Counted from the first letter of the stretch, positions 7,502 to 17,896 are shown. The stretch: DNA of 46,027 bases from Thermoflexus hugenholtzii JAD2 (GCA_945877855.1 CAMDWA010000015.1:1-46027); one strand, 5' to 3'. Made by a program: numbers and translations. Notes: generated by a model from the letters alone, not told the origin.

Positions 7502-9883
7502 ATGCGTCGCGCTGAATTTCTCATCCTATTTGTTTTAGCCGCCATGTTGTTGGCCGTCACCAATGCCGTCGCTGCCGCCGAGTGGATTCCGGGGCTACGA
7601 GCAGCGGGTTGGGTGGGATTGTTGGCCTTAGCTAGCGGCGTGGCTTTGTCATATAGCAATTTCCCCAGTTGGACAGCCCATCTCACAAGCCTGATGTATG
7701 GCTTGTTTACGATTGGGGTGGCGGCCGGGCGTAGCGATTATGTCAACCTTGACTTGCCTTGGCGCGGGCGCATTTTGCAATTGTTTGACAAAATTAATGC
7801 ATGGCTTTATGAATTGTTAAACAATGGCAGCAGTAACGATCGTTTAATCTTCTTTTTGTTGGTGTGTATTTTGGCATGGGTGATCGCCTATTTTGCCGCA
7901 TGGAACACATATCGATATCAGCAGGTGTGGTTGGTGATTTTGCCTGCTGGTTTTTTGTTGTTTGTCAATACCTATTATTATGGTGGCGATGTGCCGATGC
8001 AAAGTTATTTGGCGGTGTTTCTGATTGGCGCATTGTTGATGTTGGTTTATACCTATTTGGCCGAACGCGAAATGGTTTGGCTCAATGACCATATTCGTTT
8101 TTCAACCGAATTGCGGCGCAGTTTTACACTTGCCAGCGTCATCATCGGTGCCGTCGTATTACTAAGTGCTTCGCAATTGCCCGATATTGTTGAATCGAAG
8201 ACGGCGCAAGAATTTTTTGGGCAAATGACCCAGCCCTATACAGAGATGCAAGCCCGTTTTGGGCGCATGTTTTCGGCGGTGCGTAATTTCAATGTGCGTC
8301 CGGTCGATTCATTTGAAAACCAATTAACCTTGAGCGGCCCGCGTGATTTGCCCGAAGACCCTGTCATGACCGTCAATGCTCGCGCCGATTTGCGTCATTA
8401 TTGGCGGGCGCAATCGTTTGATAATTATGATGGGCAAACATGGTTAAACACGGTTTCAGATTCGCTTGAGGTGCAGCCGCTCAGCGCCCCCATCACCCAA
8501 ACGCTTTACTTTAGCCGCACGCGGGTCGATGGGCAGTTTTCGTTGTATCGTGGCACCAATGCGCTTTATACGGCGGGGCAGCCATTGTGGGGCAATGTGG
8601 TAGCAATGGCAAACTATGCCCCTGTTAGCAATAACACCTATGAAATTGTGCAATTGCGGCTCAATACCCCGATGTTGAGCGGCAATCGTTTTGCCTCGAT
8701 GGGGTCTGTTAGCGTGGCCGAAATTGAACGCCTGCGCCAATCGCCAGTGCAGTTGCCGCGTCAAATTACCCAACGTTATTTGCAATTGCCCAATAATATT
8801 TCGTCAGAGGTGCGTAACTTGGCTCGCAATCTCACCCAAAATGACCGCACAAATGTTGACAAAGCGCTAAAAATTGAACGTTGGCTGCGTGACAACATTT
8901 TGTATGACGAGGGGGCACAAGCGCCGCCGCCCGGGGTTGAGGCGGCGCATTATGTGCTATTCGAGACGCGCCGTGCTTATTGCACCTATTACTCAACTGC
9001 GATGGTTGTGATGTTACGCTCGTTGGGGATACCGGCCCGTATGGCAACGGGTTATGCTCAAGGTGAGCCGCAGGCCGATACACTTGATCAACCGCTTAAT
9101 GGGTTGGCTTCGATGGATTATTTGGTGCGGGCGCGTGATAGCCATGCGTGGGTCGAAGTGTATTTTCCTGATTACGGCTGGGTCGAATTTGAACCGACCG
9201 CTGGGCAACAACCCATTGTGCGGCGGGCGATTGCCACCGCGACCCCACAGCCTACCGCCACCCGCTTACCGCCCACGCCTACCCCATCGCCGCAAGCCAC
9301 ATCGGGCACGCCGGGCACCCCAACCCCACGACCCAATGCCGCTACGCCCACCCCAACGCCGACGGCTGTCGTCGCCAATGCCACGCCTGCACCCAATGAC
9401 ACGCCGCCAGCGGCATCTATTGTGCCGCCTTGGTTAATGAAGGCACTCATGGCGTTATTAGCCACCTTATTGTTGATGTGGAACTATATGTTGCGTATTG
9501 CCCCTTATGTCATCGGGTTGTTATTGTTGATTGGGTTGCTGTTGTTGGCGTTGCGCATCGCTGAAAGTTATGGGTTTAATCATCTTAAACCGGTGGCGCG
9601 GGCTTACGCCATGCTCAGCCGTTGGGCCAGTTGGCTGGGGCTGGGGGCTACGCTTACGCCCAATGAACAAGCCCAAAAGTTAGCCGTGTTGGCCCCACGT
9701 GCCAAAGATTCGGCCTCGCAGATCACCGAGTTGTATGTGTTAGACCGCTTTGCCCTGACCCCAGAACGTGACGACAATGCCAAAGCCCAAGATGAGGCGC
9801 GTGCCCAAACCGCCTGGCAAACCATGCGGGGTGATTTGCGTTTGGCTTGGCTTAAATTACGATTGCGGCTTAAGCGCGTTTAG
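7502..9883 (+). CDS. TgpA-type membrane transglutaminase-like protease
   Basis: A 793-residue membrane protein. Several transmembrane helices (about 1-230) precede an extracytoplasmic domain with the transglutaminase core: Cys494 (RRAYCTYYST), His548 (DSHAWVEVYF) and an acidic residue in WVEFEPT, Glu564, where many relatives have Asp. A Thr/Pro linker (about 575-635) leads to further hydrophobic segments (about 640-690) and a cytoplasmic DUF4129-like tail. Such proteins are membrane-anchored papain-fold hydrolases; their substrates are mostly unknown. The start is the first ATG; TAAAAT at 7484-7489 would give a leader of only about 5 nt. A long inverted repeat and a strong terminator follow the gene. 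Confidence 0.92.
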   Translation: MRRAEFLILFVLAAMLLAVTNAVAAAEWIPGLRAAGWVGLLALASGVALSYSNFPSWTAHLTSLMYGLFTIGVAAGRSDYVNLDLPWRGRILQLFDKINAWLYELLNNGSSNDRLIFFLLVCILAWVIAYFAAWNTYRYQQVWLVILPAGFLLFVNTYYYGGDVPMQSYLAVFLIGALLMLVYTYLAEREMVWLNDHIRFSTELRRSFTLASVIIGAVVLLSASQLPDIVESKTAQEFFGQMTQPYTEMQARFGRMFSAVRNFNVRPVDSFENQLTLSGPRDLPEDPVMTVNARADLRHYWRAQSFDNYDGQTWLNTVSDSLEVQPLSAPITQTLYFSRTRVDGQFSLYRGTNALYTAGQPLWGNVVAMANYAPVSNNTYEIVQLRLNTPMLSGNRFASMGSVSVAEIERLRQSPVQLPRQITQRYLQLPNNISSEVRNLARNLTQNDRTNVDKALKIERWLRDNILYDEGAQAPPPGVEAAHYVLFETRRAYCTYYSTAMVVMLRSLGIPARMATGYAQGEPQADTLDQPLNGLASMDYLVRARDSHAWVEVYFPDYGWVEFEPTAGQQPIVRRAIATATPQPTATRLPPTPTPSPQATSGTPGTPTPRPNAATPTPTPTAVVANATPAPNDTPPAASIVPPWLMKALMALLATLLLMWNYMLRIAPYVIGLLLLIGLLLLALRIAESYGFNHLKPVARAYAMLSRWASWLGLGATLTPNEQAQKLAVLAPRAKDSASQITELYVLDRFALTPERDDNAKAQDEARAQTAWQTMRGDLRLAWLKLRLRLKRV

Positions 9884-9912
9884 AGGCTGTCTAAAACTAG
9901 TTTTGTTTGGAA

Positions 9913-9993
9913 ATCTCTTGCGAAGCGCACAAAGAACACAAAGATAAATCGGGAAATTCTTCCTTTGTGTTCTTTGTGCGCTTCGTGAGAGAT
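9913..9993. repeat. Inverted repeat with 31-nt arms, GAAGCGCACAAAG family
   Basis: The arms at 9913-9943 and 9963-9993 are complementary except for two positions and are separated by 19 nt. The core GAAGCGCACAAAG and its flank recur at 22778-22848, so this is a dispersed family. There is no T-run; a terminator follows 79 nt later. Confidence 0.8.
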
Positions 9994-10071
9994 AAGACTT
10001 GCTAATTTAATGCAAGCTATTTAAGAAAACGAGATGTCATAGGTGTTTTATATAGGCTCTTAAAGCATTTG

Positions 10072-10115
10072 AAAACGCATACGGCCTCAGCAATTGCTGA
10101 GGCCGTATGCGTTTT
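10072..10115. terminator. Perfect 44-nt palindromic terminator
   Basis: A 22-bp perfect palindrome centred on CAGCAATTGCTG starts with AAAA and ends in TTTTT, so it can act in both directions. It separates the transglutaminase gene from the convergent small exported protein. Confidence 0.9.
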
Positions 10116-10154
10116 TCAGGAGAAGGAGAGATATGAAGCCAGAAATAAAACCGC

Positions 10155-10544
10155 TTATTTGCGGGTGATGCGTGAACCGCTGACATCGATGCGTGGGGCG
10201 GTGCGAACCTTGCTGGTGTTGGTGTTTGGCTCGGTGGCGCTTGATACGACATTGGCTGGGGCGTTTGGCTCAGTGGCGGCCAACACGACATTGCGTGGCT
10301 CAGTTGGCACAACTGGCTCGGTGGCGCTTGAAACTACATTCACGCTGCTAACCACGACTGCGCGGCGAACGATGGTTTGGCGGCTCATGGCGGTGATGCG
10401 GCGGGTGCTTGGGGTGACATTTGTGCCTGCGGCTGCAGTGTTTGGTTGAATCAACATCAAAGTGACAAAAACGAGGGCGATGATGAAGGCAATTTTGCTT
10501 GCAATCTTGCTGAATTTGGCGGCGAAGTTTGTGATGTTGTTCAT
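10155..10544 (-). CDS. Small exported protein with SATEP repeats, unknown function
   Basis: A 129-residue protein with a basic N terminus, a hydrophobic core (IAFIIALVFVTLMLI) and a possible signal-peptidase site after NTAAA, so it is probably secreted or anchored. The mature part is rich in Val, Thr, Ser and Pro, lacks Cys, and carries imperfect repeats around NVVSSATEP, LAATEP and PTEP. The C terminus is basic (GSRITRK). I recognise no family. The ATG at 10544 has AGGAG 7 nt upstream; an earlier in-frame start would add 19 residues before the signal peptide. A promoter lies just upstream and a strong bidirectional terminator downstream, so the gene stands alone. Confidence 0.7.
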   Translation of the reverse strand: MNNITNFAAKFSKIASKIAFIIALVFVTLMLIQPNTAAAGTNVTPSTRRITAMSRQTIVRRAVVVSSVNVVSSATEPVVPTEPRNVVLAATEPNAPANVVSSATEPNTNTSKVRTAPRIDVSGSRITRK

Positions 10545-10574
10545 TTTGTGTCTCCTGATGTATCCTGTGACTTG

Positions 10575-10601
10575 ATAATAACTATCTGGGGGGATAGTCA
10601 A
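10575..10601 (-). promoter_or_regulatory. Promoter of the SATEP-repeat protein gene, with internal inverted repeat
   Basis: On the minus strand, TTGACT (10596-10601) and TATTAT (10575-10580) are 15 nt apart. The spacer carries the 6-bp inverted repeat ACTATC/GATAGT (10581-10598), a possible operator. The short spacer makes the call tentative. Confidence 0.45.
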
Positions 10602-10868
10602 ATCAGACTGGTGGCTGACGGGGCCTAGGGCGAAAGACCTATCTAGAACAGAGATTTGTTTGAGACAAATTATCGATTACCGAGTGCAACAAAATCTAGG
10701 TGAACGGAGTTCTAAGTTTTGCAAGGGAGATATTCGGGTTATCTCTCATGGTTGCACCATGTTTTGCAAACGTGAGAGCCTGTTGTTGCAGAAAGATAGT
10801 CTATATAGGAGATACCATCGGATGAAATTTGGCAAAAATAGCATTGCAAAATGATGTATGCTTGGTGC
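10602..10868. other. Intergenic region upstream of the M16 protease
   Basis: There is no clear gene. A 10-codon ORF (10822-10854) has AGGAGA 9 nt upstream of its ATG and ends inside the start region of the M16 gene; it could be a leader peptide or chance. TATGCT at 10857-10862, 6 nt before the ATG at 10869, suits a leaderless promoter. Confidence 0.35.
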
Positions 10869-13838
10869 ATGAGTATTCTCGACCTTGAGCATGGTTTTAT
10901 TCGCATTCGCACCCAATTTATCCAAGAGATCAACAGCGAGGCTCGCTGGTATCGTCACGCCAAAACCGGCGCACAACTCATTTCGGTGGTCAACGATGAC
11001 GAAAACAAATGCTTTGGCATTAGTTTTGCCACCCCGCCCGAAGATAGCACCGGCATTGCCCATATCATGGAGCATAGTGTTTTGTGTGGCTCACGCAAAT
11101 ACCCACTCAAAGAGCCATTTATCGAGTTGGCAAAAGGCTCACTTAAGACCTTTTTAAATGCCATGACTTATGCCAATCGCACGGTCTACCCTGTGGCTAG
11201 CACCAATCTGCAAGATTTTTATAACTTGATGGATGTGTATTTAGATTGTGTGTTTTACCCACGCATCACCCCGCATACTTTGCAGCAAGAGGGTTGGCAT
11301 TATGAATTAGACAGCACCGAGGGTCAAATGATCTATAAAGGTGTGGTGTTTAACGAAATGAAAGGCGCTTATTCATCTGCCGATGGTGTATTTTGGAAGC
11401 GCTTGCAACAATCATTGTTCCCCGACACCATTTATAGCCTCGATTCGGGCGGCGACCCCACTGTGATCCCCAATTTAACCTACGAACAATTTAAACGTTT
11501 CCACGAGACCTATTATCAACCTGCCAACGCTCTCATTTGGTGCTGGGGCGATGACGACCCCGCCCGCCGACTGACCATCCTCAATGACTGGCTTGACAAT
11601 TTTCCATCGCCCCAAGCCCCAATCCCTAATCCCCAATCCGAAATCCCTAACCTACTTGCGCACGTCAAGGTTTATCAGCCTAAATTCGACGCGCCCAAAT
11701 TTGCTGAATTTGGCTTCGATTCGGGCAAAGATGCTGCCGACAGCAAAAAAGCCATGACCAGCGTCAATTGGTTGATTGGACGCATGAGCGAAGCCGAAGA
11801 TATGGCCTGGAGCACCCTCGGCTATGCCCTCACCGGCACTTCAGCCTCGCCTTTGCGCAAGGCCTTGCTCGATTCGGGTTTGGGCGAAAGCGTCTTAGGT
11901 GGCTTTAGCTACTACCTAACCGAGGCCACCTTTGGGGCGGGGCTAAAAGGCATTGTGGCGAGCGATGCCGCCAAAGTGGCGCAATTGGTTGTTGAAACCC
12001 TGCAAAATGTCGCCGAACATGGCCTAGAAGCCGAGATGATCGAGGCCGCCCTTAACACGATAGAGTTTTACTTGCGTGAGCAAAACACCGGCGGCTTCCC
12101 ACGTGGGCTTTCGGCCATGATTGGTGGCATGGGGCGTTGGGTGCATGGCGAAGACCCGCTCGAAAGTTTGGCTTACGAGGCCCCGTTAGCCGCGCTCAAA
12201 ACCCGCCTCGCCAGCGGCGAAGCGGTCTTCCAAAACCTCATTCGCCAGCATTTGCTAAATAACCCGCACCGTGTACAAGTGTTGCTCAAGCCTGACCCCA
12301 GCCTGCGGGCCGCCGAAGACGCCGCCGAACGCGCCAGACTGGATGCGGCACGGGCCGCTATGAGCGCTGAACAGGCGCAACAGGTGGTCGATGACACCCA
12401 ATTGCTCAAACAACTGCAATCAGCAGCCGATGCCCCCGAAGTGTTGGCGCTCATTCCATCGCTTAAGATGAGCGATCTTGAGCCAAAAGCCAAGACCATT
12501 CCCATTCAAGAAATTAAGCTGCCAGAGGATGCCCGTTTTTTATATCACGATTTGTTCACCAACGGCATTGTTTACCTCGATTTGGCGTTTGATTCGCGGG
12601 CTGTGCCACAGGCCGATGTGCCTTATTTGGGGCTGATCGGGCGTTTGCTGCTCGAAATGGGCACCCACAAAGAAAATTATGTGCGGCTGACCCAACGCAT
12701 CAAGCAAAAAACCGGTGGCATTTGGAGCGGGGCTTTGAATTCGACGGTGAAGGCTGGGGCCGGAAAATTTGAATCGCGCTTTATGTTGCGCGGCAAAGCC
12801 ACCATGCAGCATTTAGACGACATGCTCGACCTCATGCGCGAGGTGTTGACCGAGGCCAAACTAGACGACAAAGCACGTTTTAAACAAATTTTGCTGCAAG
12901 AAAAAGCCGCTGAAGAATCGGGCCTCGTGCCGGGCGGAAGCGGGGTGGTTGGCACGCGCCTAAATTCGCAATTTAACCTAGCTGATTGGGTGGCCGAGCA
13001 AACCGGCGGCGTGAGCTATTTGTTTTTTGTGCGTGGCTTGATCGAACAAGTAGCGCAAGATTGGGATGCGGTGGCGGCTAAACTTGAAGCGGTGCGCAAA
13101 GCCTTGGTTAACCGCGCCGGTTTGGTGGTGAATGTCACCCTTGACGCGGCTAATTGGGCGCTGGCTCAGGGCAAATTGCAGCAATTTGTGGCCAGTTTGC
13201 CTGCCCAACTTGGCCCAGCCGCGCCAAGTTGGCAGCCCACGCTGACCCGTGTCGATGAAGGGTTGACTATTCCGGCCCAAGTGAATTATGTCGGCAAAGG
13301 CATCAGCCTGACCGAATTGGGTATCGAAACCAAAGGCTGGATGGCGGTGGTCAACCAATATGTGCGCACCACTTGGTTGTGGGATCGGGTGCGGGTGCAA
13401 GGCGGGGCGTATGGTGGTCAATTGCATTTTGATTCGCTAGAGGGCACTTTGGCGATGGTGTCGTATCGTGACCCGAATTTGCAAAAGACGCTGGATGTGT
13501 ATGATGCCGCTGCCGAATTTTTGCGTACCCATGTGCCCGATGCCCATGAGCTAACTCGCTGTATCATCGGTAGCATCAGCAACCTCGATGGCTACCAATT
13601 GCCGGATGCCAAAGGCTATAGCTCGATGTTGCGACATTTGCTCAACACCGAGGCCACCCGCCAACAATGGCGCGACGAGGTGCTTGGCACCACCGCCGCC
13701 CATTTTCACGCCTATGCCGATCTGCTCGATTTGTTGCGTCAGCATGGGCGCGTGGTCGTGATGGGTTCGGCGCAGGCGATTGAGGCCGCGAATGCCGCCA
13801 ACGGCGGCGATTGGTTGCGGGTAACGAAGGTGTTGTGA
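10869..13838 (+). CDS. M16C metallopeptidase, presequence protease (PreP/Cym1) family
   Basis: A 989-residue zinc peptidase with two M16 halves, as in PreP and falcilysin. The inverted zinc motif HIMEH (His65, Glu68, His69) is followed by LCGSRKYPLKEPF, GSLKTFLNAMTYANRTVYP and the second-shell GVVFNEMKGAYS, all typical of the family. It degrades free peptides inside a closed chamber; no signal peptide is seen, so it is probably cytoplasmic. I start at the ATG at 10869, giving MSILDLEHGF, because TATGCT lies 6 nt upstream; the ATG at 10851 would add six residues. A run of about 15 residues near 246-262 (SPQAPIPNPQSEIPN) is encoded by repeat DNA and is probably a surface loop insertion. Confidence 0.95.
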   Translation: MSILDLEHGFIRIRTQFIQEINSEARWYRHAKTGAQLISVVNDDENKCFGISFATPPEDSTGIAHIMEHSVLCGSRKYPLKEPFIELAKGSLKTFLNAMTYANRTVYPVASTNLQDFYNLMDVYLDCVFYPRITPHTLQQEGWHYELDSTEGQMIYKGVVFNEMKGAYSSADGVFWKRLQQSLFPDTIYSLDSGGDPTVIPNLTYEQFKRFHETYYQPANALIWCWGDDDPARRLTILNDWLDNFPSPQAPIPNPQSEIPNLLAHVKVYQPKFDAPKFAEFGFDSGKDAADSKKAMTSVNWLIGRMSEAEDMAWSTLGYALTGTSASPLRKALLDSGLGESVLGGFSYYLTEATFGAGLKGIVASDAAKVAQLVVETLQNVAEHGLEAEMIEAALNTIEFYLREQNTGGFPRGLSAMIGGMGRWVHGEDPLESLAYEAPLAALKTRLASGEAVFQNLIRQHLLNNPHRVQVLLKPDPSLRAAEDAAERARLDAARAAMSAEQAQQVVDDTQLLKQLQSAADAPEVLALIPSLKMSDLEPKAKTIPIQEIKLPEDARFLYHDLFTNGIVYLDLAFDSRAVPQADVPYLGLIGRLLLEMGTHKENYVRLTQRIKQKTGGIWSGALNSTVKAGAGKFESRFMLRGKATMQHLDDMLDLMREVLTEAKLDDKARFKQILLQEKAAEESGLVPGGSGVVGTRLNSQFNLADWVAEQTGGVSYLFFVRGLIEQVAQDWDAVAAKLEAVRKALVNRAGLVVNVTLDAANWALAQGKLQQFVASLPAQLGPAAPSWQPTLTRVDEGLTIPAQVNYVGKGISLTELGIETKGWMAVVNQYVRTTWLWDRVRVQGGAYGGQLHFDSLEGTLAMVSYRDPNLQKTLDVYDAAAEFLRTHVPDAHELTRCIIGSISNLDGYQLPDAKGYSSMLRHLLNTEATRQQWRDEVLGTTAAHFHAYADLLDLLRQHGRVVVMGSAQAIEAANAANGGDWLRVTKVL
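11606..11651 (+). repeat. In-frame heptamer-type repeat inside the M16 gene
   Basis: Units such as CCCCAAT, CCCTAAT and CCCAATC repeat about six times and encode a Pro/Asn/Ser-rich stretch within an otherwise well conserved enzyme. The frame is kept. The composition matches the intergenic repeat clusters rather than the flanking codons. Confidence 0.75.
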
Positions 13839-13854
13839 GATTTTGGCAGATTTT

Positions 13855-13886
13855 CCGTGCGGCAATTTGCCGCACGGTTATATAAT
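13855..13886 (+). promoter_or_regulatory. Toxin-antitoxin promoter and operator
   Basis: A perfect inverted repeat with 11-nt arms (CCGTGCGGCAA, centre T, 13855-13877) ends 3 nt before the consensus -10 TATAAT (13881-13886). The antitoxin ATG lies 6 nt after the -10. The palindrome therefore covers the spacer and -35 area, the expected place for autorepression by a ribbon-helix-helix antitoxin. It could instead be a terminator for the M16 gene, though no T-run follows. Confidence 0.65.
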
Positions 13887-13892
13887 TGAACT

Positions 13893-14180
13893 ATGTCACA
13901 CGATACCATGAGCATTCCAACCAGTACAGCACGTTTAGAGGCACGTGTGCCACTGGCATTGAAAGAGATTTTTCAGCAAGCCGCGCAACTCGAAGGCGTG
14001 ACACTGACTGATTTCATCATCATGAGTGTGCATCAAGCTGCCAAACAGACTATAGAACGTCACCAAACATTGGCGTTAACACGTGAGCAAAGTGACGTTT
14101 TTTTTAACGCATTGGCGAACCCACCCATCCCGAATGCGGCACTAGAAGCGGCATTCAAACGTCATCGCAATCATGTTTAA
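13893..14180 (+). CDS. DUF1778-type ribbon-helix-helix antitoxin
   Basis: A 95-residue protein of the DUF1778 antitoxin class (TacA-like). RLEARVPLALKEIFQQAAQLEGVTLTDFI makes up the ribbon-helix-helix DNA-binding part (read as RLEARVPLALKEIFQ plus the second helix), and the C-terminal helix with ALTREQSDVFFNALANPP is the segment that covers the toxin in this class. It precedes the GNAT gene by 8 nt. It should neutralise the acetyltransferase and repress the operon through the palindrome upstream. The ATG at 13893 is consistent with leaderless transcription; the ATG at 13908 is an alternative that also keeps the whole domain. Confidence 0.88.
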   Translation: MSHDTMSIPTSTARLEARVPLALKEIFQQAAQLEGVTLTDFIIMSVHQAAKQTIERHQTLALTREQSDVFFNALANPPIPNAALEAAFKRHRNHV

Positions 14181-14188
14181 TCGCACTC

Positions 14189-14722
14189 ATGTCATTCAGC
14201 ATTCAAGCATTTGATCGCACTCGCCATCAACGCGCTGGTTTTGCCTGTGGTCAGCCAGCGCTAGATGCCTATTTGCACAAACAAGCGACGCAAGATGTGA
14301 CTCGGCATGTGGCAGCCTTATTTGTCATCACGCAAAATGACGATTCGCACGTGTTGGGCTATTACACGCTGTCAGCATTTACCATTACCGTTCACGACAT
14401 GGCACATCCGTTAGCACAGCCTATTATCCGTAAAATCCCTCGTTACCCGTTGTTGCCTGCAACATTGATTGGTCGCTTGGCCGTTGACTCAAGAATGCAA
14501 GGACAGCGTTTAGGTGAAAAATTACTCGTAGACGCATTACAGCGTGTGATACATATCTCGACTCAAATCGCCACTTTAGCGGTGGTTGTAGATGCAATTG
14601 ATGAACGTGCCGTGGCGTTTTATGAAAAATATGGGTTTATGCCAATTAGCGATCATCCGAAGCGGTTGTTTTTGCCGGTAGCATCGCTTGTTCGGCTAAA
14701 TAGCCCTACTTTTCCTCGCTGA
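14189..14722 (+). CDS. GNAT-family toxin (TacT/AtaT-like acetyltransferase)
   Basis: A 177-residue GNAT acetyltransferase that pairs with the DUF1778 antitoxin just upstream. Toxins of this class acetylate aminoacyl-tRNA and stop translation. The order is typical: F-D-R-T-R-H and FACGQPALDAYL near the N terminus, VLGYYTLSAFTI, the acetyl-CoA motif IGRLAVDSRMQGQRLGEKLL (the R/QxxGxG/A loop is RMQGQRLG), VVDAIDERAVAFYEKYGFMP and a C-terminal L-F-L-P. The catalytic Tyr in YEKYGF is present, so it looks active. Its 3' end overlaps the end of the convergent kinase gene by 17 nt. The tRNA target is unknown. Confidence 0.88.
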   Translation: MSFSIQAFDRTRHQRAGFACGQPALDAYLHKQATQDVTRHVAALFVITQNDDSHVLGYYTLSAFTITVHDMAHPLAQPIIRKIPRYPLLPATLIGRLAVDSRMQGQRLGEKLLVDALQRVIHISTQIATLAVVVDAIDERAVAFYEKYGFMPISDHPKRLFLPVASLVRLNSPTFPR

Positions 14723-15536
14723 GCAACCACCCCGGCCCTGCCAACTGAATCTCAGCAGCCGAGGCCGCACAACCAGCGCGGGCGGCCTCGATGGGCGATG
14801 CGCCGCCGAGCCAGTGGGTGAGTGTGGTGCCGCAAAAGGTGTCGCCAGCGCCGGTCGGGTCAAACTCGGTTACAGGCAGCGCTGGCACATGCACCGGCGC
14901 GGCTGGGCCGATATGCACATTCACCCCGCGCTCACCGAGCGTGACAAACAGCCATTTGCCTGCCGCGGTATGCGCCGCCTCGACGCTGCCAAACAAGCCA
15001 CGCGCCTCGTTTTCATTCATAAAAAACAGGTCGGCATCGCGGTGTAGCCCGCGCACGGTTTCGGTTTCGCCATACACCACCCGCGCATACACCCCCACCG
15101 AGATGCGCTTGGCATTGCGGGCGCGGCAAGCATCCAAAAATTCGCGTTGGCGGGCGGCGCTGCTCAAGGCCGCAATATGCACGAGGTCAAATTCAGCCAA
15201 CGACTGCGGCAAATAATCCGGCGTGAGCAGTGGCTCGGCCCCCCACGAGGCATGAAGCAATTTGGCGTTACCGCCGCCATAATGCGCAATTTCGAGCTTC
15301 GGGATCTGATCGGGTGAAATCTCAGGTCCGAGCCAATTCACCCGCGCCGCCACTGGCTGCAACGCATCTAGCATCGGGGTTGGCCGCACCGCCAATAATG
15401 TGACCTTGGCCCCAGCCTTATGCGCGGCCAAGGCTGTATACATGGCTGCCCCGCCCGCCGTTGCCAACGACGCTGTTGCCAGCGTCGCTGGCAACAGCTT
15501 GGGCCCATTTGGCAAATGAATGACATCGAGCGACAC
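14706..15536 (-). CDS. PfkB-family (ribokinase-like) sugar kinase with unclear 5' end
   Basis: A 276-residue kinase of the PfkB family. It has TAGGAAMYTALAAHKAGAKV near the N terminus, FFMNENEARGLFG, VTLGERGV and the PfkB signature DPTGAGDTFCG with the catalytic Asp. The substrate could be a sugar or nucleoside. The GTG at 15536 is the first standard start, but the reading frame upstream still encodes SILIIGA, the first beta strand of the fold, so the true protein should begin earlier. No ATG, GTG or TTG exists in that frame before the repeat cluster at 15572-15654. The native start may have been lost when the repeat arrived, or a rare start codon (CTG or ATC) may be used. Confidence 0.82.
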   Translation of the reverse strand: MSLDVIHLPNGPKLLPATLATASLATAGGAAMYTALAAHKAGAKVTLLAVRPTPMLDALQPVAARVNWLGPEISPDQIPKLEIAHYGGGNAKLLHASWGAEPLLTPDYLPQSLAEFDLVHIAALSSAARQREFLDACRARNAKRISVGVYARVVYGETETVRGLHRDADLFFMNENEARGLFGSVEAAHTAAGKWLFVTLGERGVNVHIGPAAPVHVPALPVTEFDPTGAGDTFCGTTLTHWLGGASPIEAARAGCAASAAEIQLAGPGWLLSEEK

Positions 15537-15571
15537 TGCGCCGATGATGAGGATGGAAGGAGCGTGAGGAT

Positions 15572-15654
15572 ATGACAGGGTGAGGGGGTGACAAGGTGAC
15601 AGGGTGAGGGGGTGAACAGTCCCTTTGTCACCCCCTCACCCTGTCACCTTGTCA
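15572..15654. repeat. GTGACAGGGTGAGG-type tandem units with inverted copy
   Basis: Tandem TGACAGGG/TGAGGGGG/TGACAAGG units (15572-15615) face their reverse complement (15628-15654) across a short spacer. The cluster fills the gap between the gyrB stop and the kinase gene, and borders the missing kinase start. Confidence 0.85.
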
Positions 15655-15657
15655 ACG

Positions 15658-17667
<2,010 letters not shown>

Positions 17668-17712
17668 CTAATTTTACCATTCTAATGCCTGATAAAGTGC
17701 TTGCAAGTTTAA

Positions 17713-17766
17713 GCCGATTTCACTCTATGCCACCTGCTAAAGCAGGTGGCATAGAGTGAAATCGGC
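17713..17766. repeat. Perfect 54-nt hairpin upstream of gyrB
   Basis: The 26-nt arms (17713-17738 and 17741-17766) are exactly complementary around the centre AA; the inner part is CCACCTGCT/AGCAGGTGG. No T-run follows on either strand. It lies between the small membrane protein gene and gyrB, both on the minus strand, so it could weaken read-through, or be a mobile palindrome. A smaller inverted repeat lies at 17867-17896. Confidence 0.85.
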
Positions 17767-17866
17767 ATTCCGTTAATTTTACCCGTGTGGCGTATCCTTT
17801 CCATAATTAGGGATAAACCCCAAAGATGTCATATCGTGATTTCGACGAAAATTTGTTTTACCTACC

Positions 17867-17896
17867 GCCCTTTATTGACAAGTCGTTATAAAGGGC
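17867..17896. repeat. Inverted repeat GCCCTTTAT/ATAAAGGGC
   Basis: The 9-bp arms are separated by a 12-nt loop, in the gap after the end of the small membrane protein gene (minus strand). The rest of 17656-17944 shows nothing else clear. It may be a weak terminator; no U-run is evident. Confidence 0.5.

Noticed and set aside
10069..10449. 126-codon plus-strand ORF opposite the SATEP-repeat protein
   Set aside because: It begins inside the terminator palindrome and is antisense to a gene with a signal peptide and Shine-Dalgarno site.
10602..10868. tRNA or riboswitch upstream of the M16 gene
   Set aside because: No cloverleaf, T-loop or known aptamer pattern could be found by eye.
15572..15654. 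CRISPR array
   Set aside because: The units are only 7-9 nt, without spacers of constant length, and the second half is inverted rather than direct.
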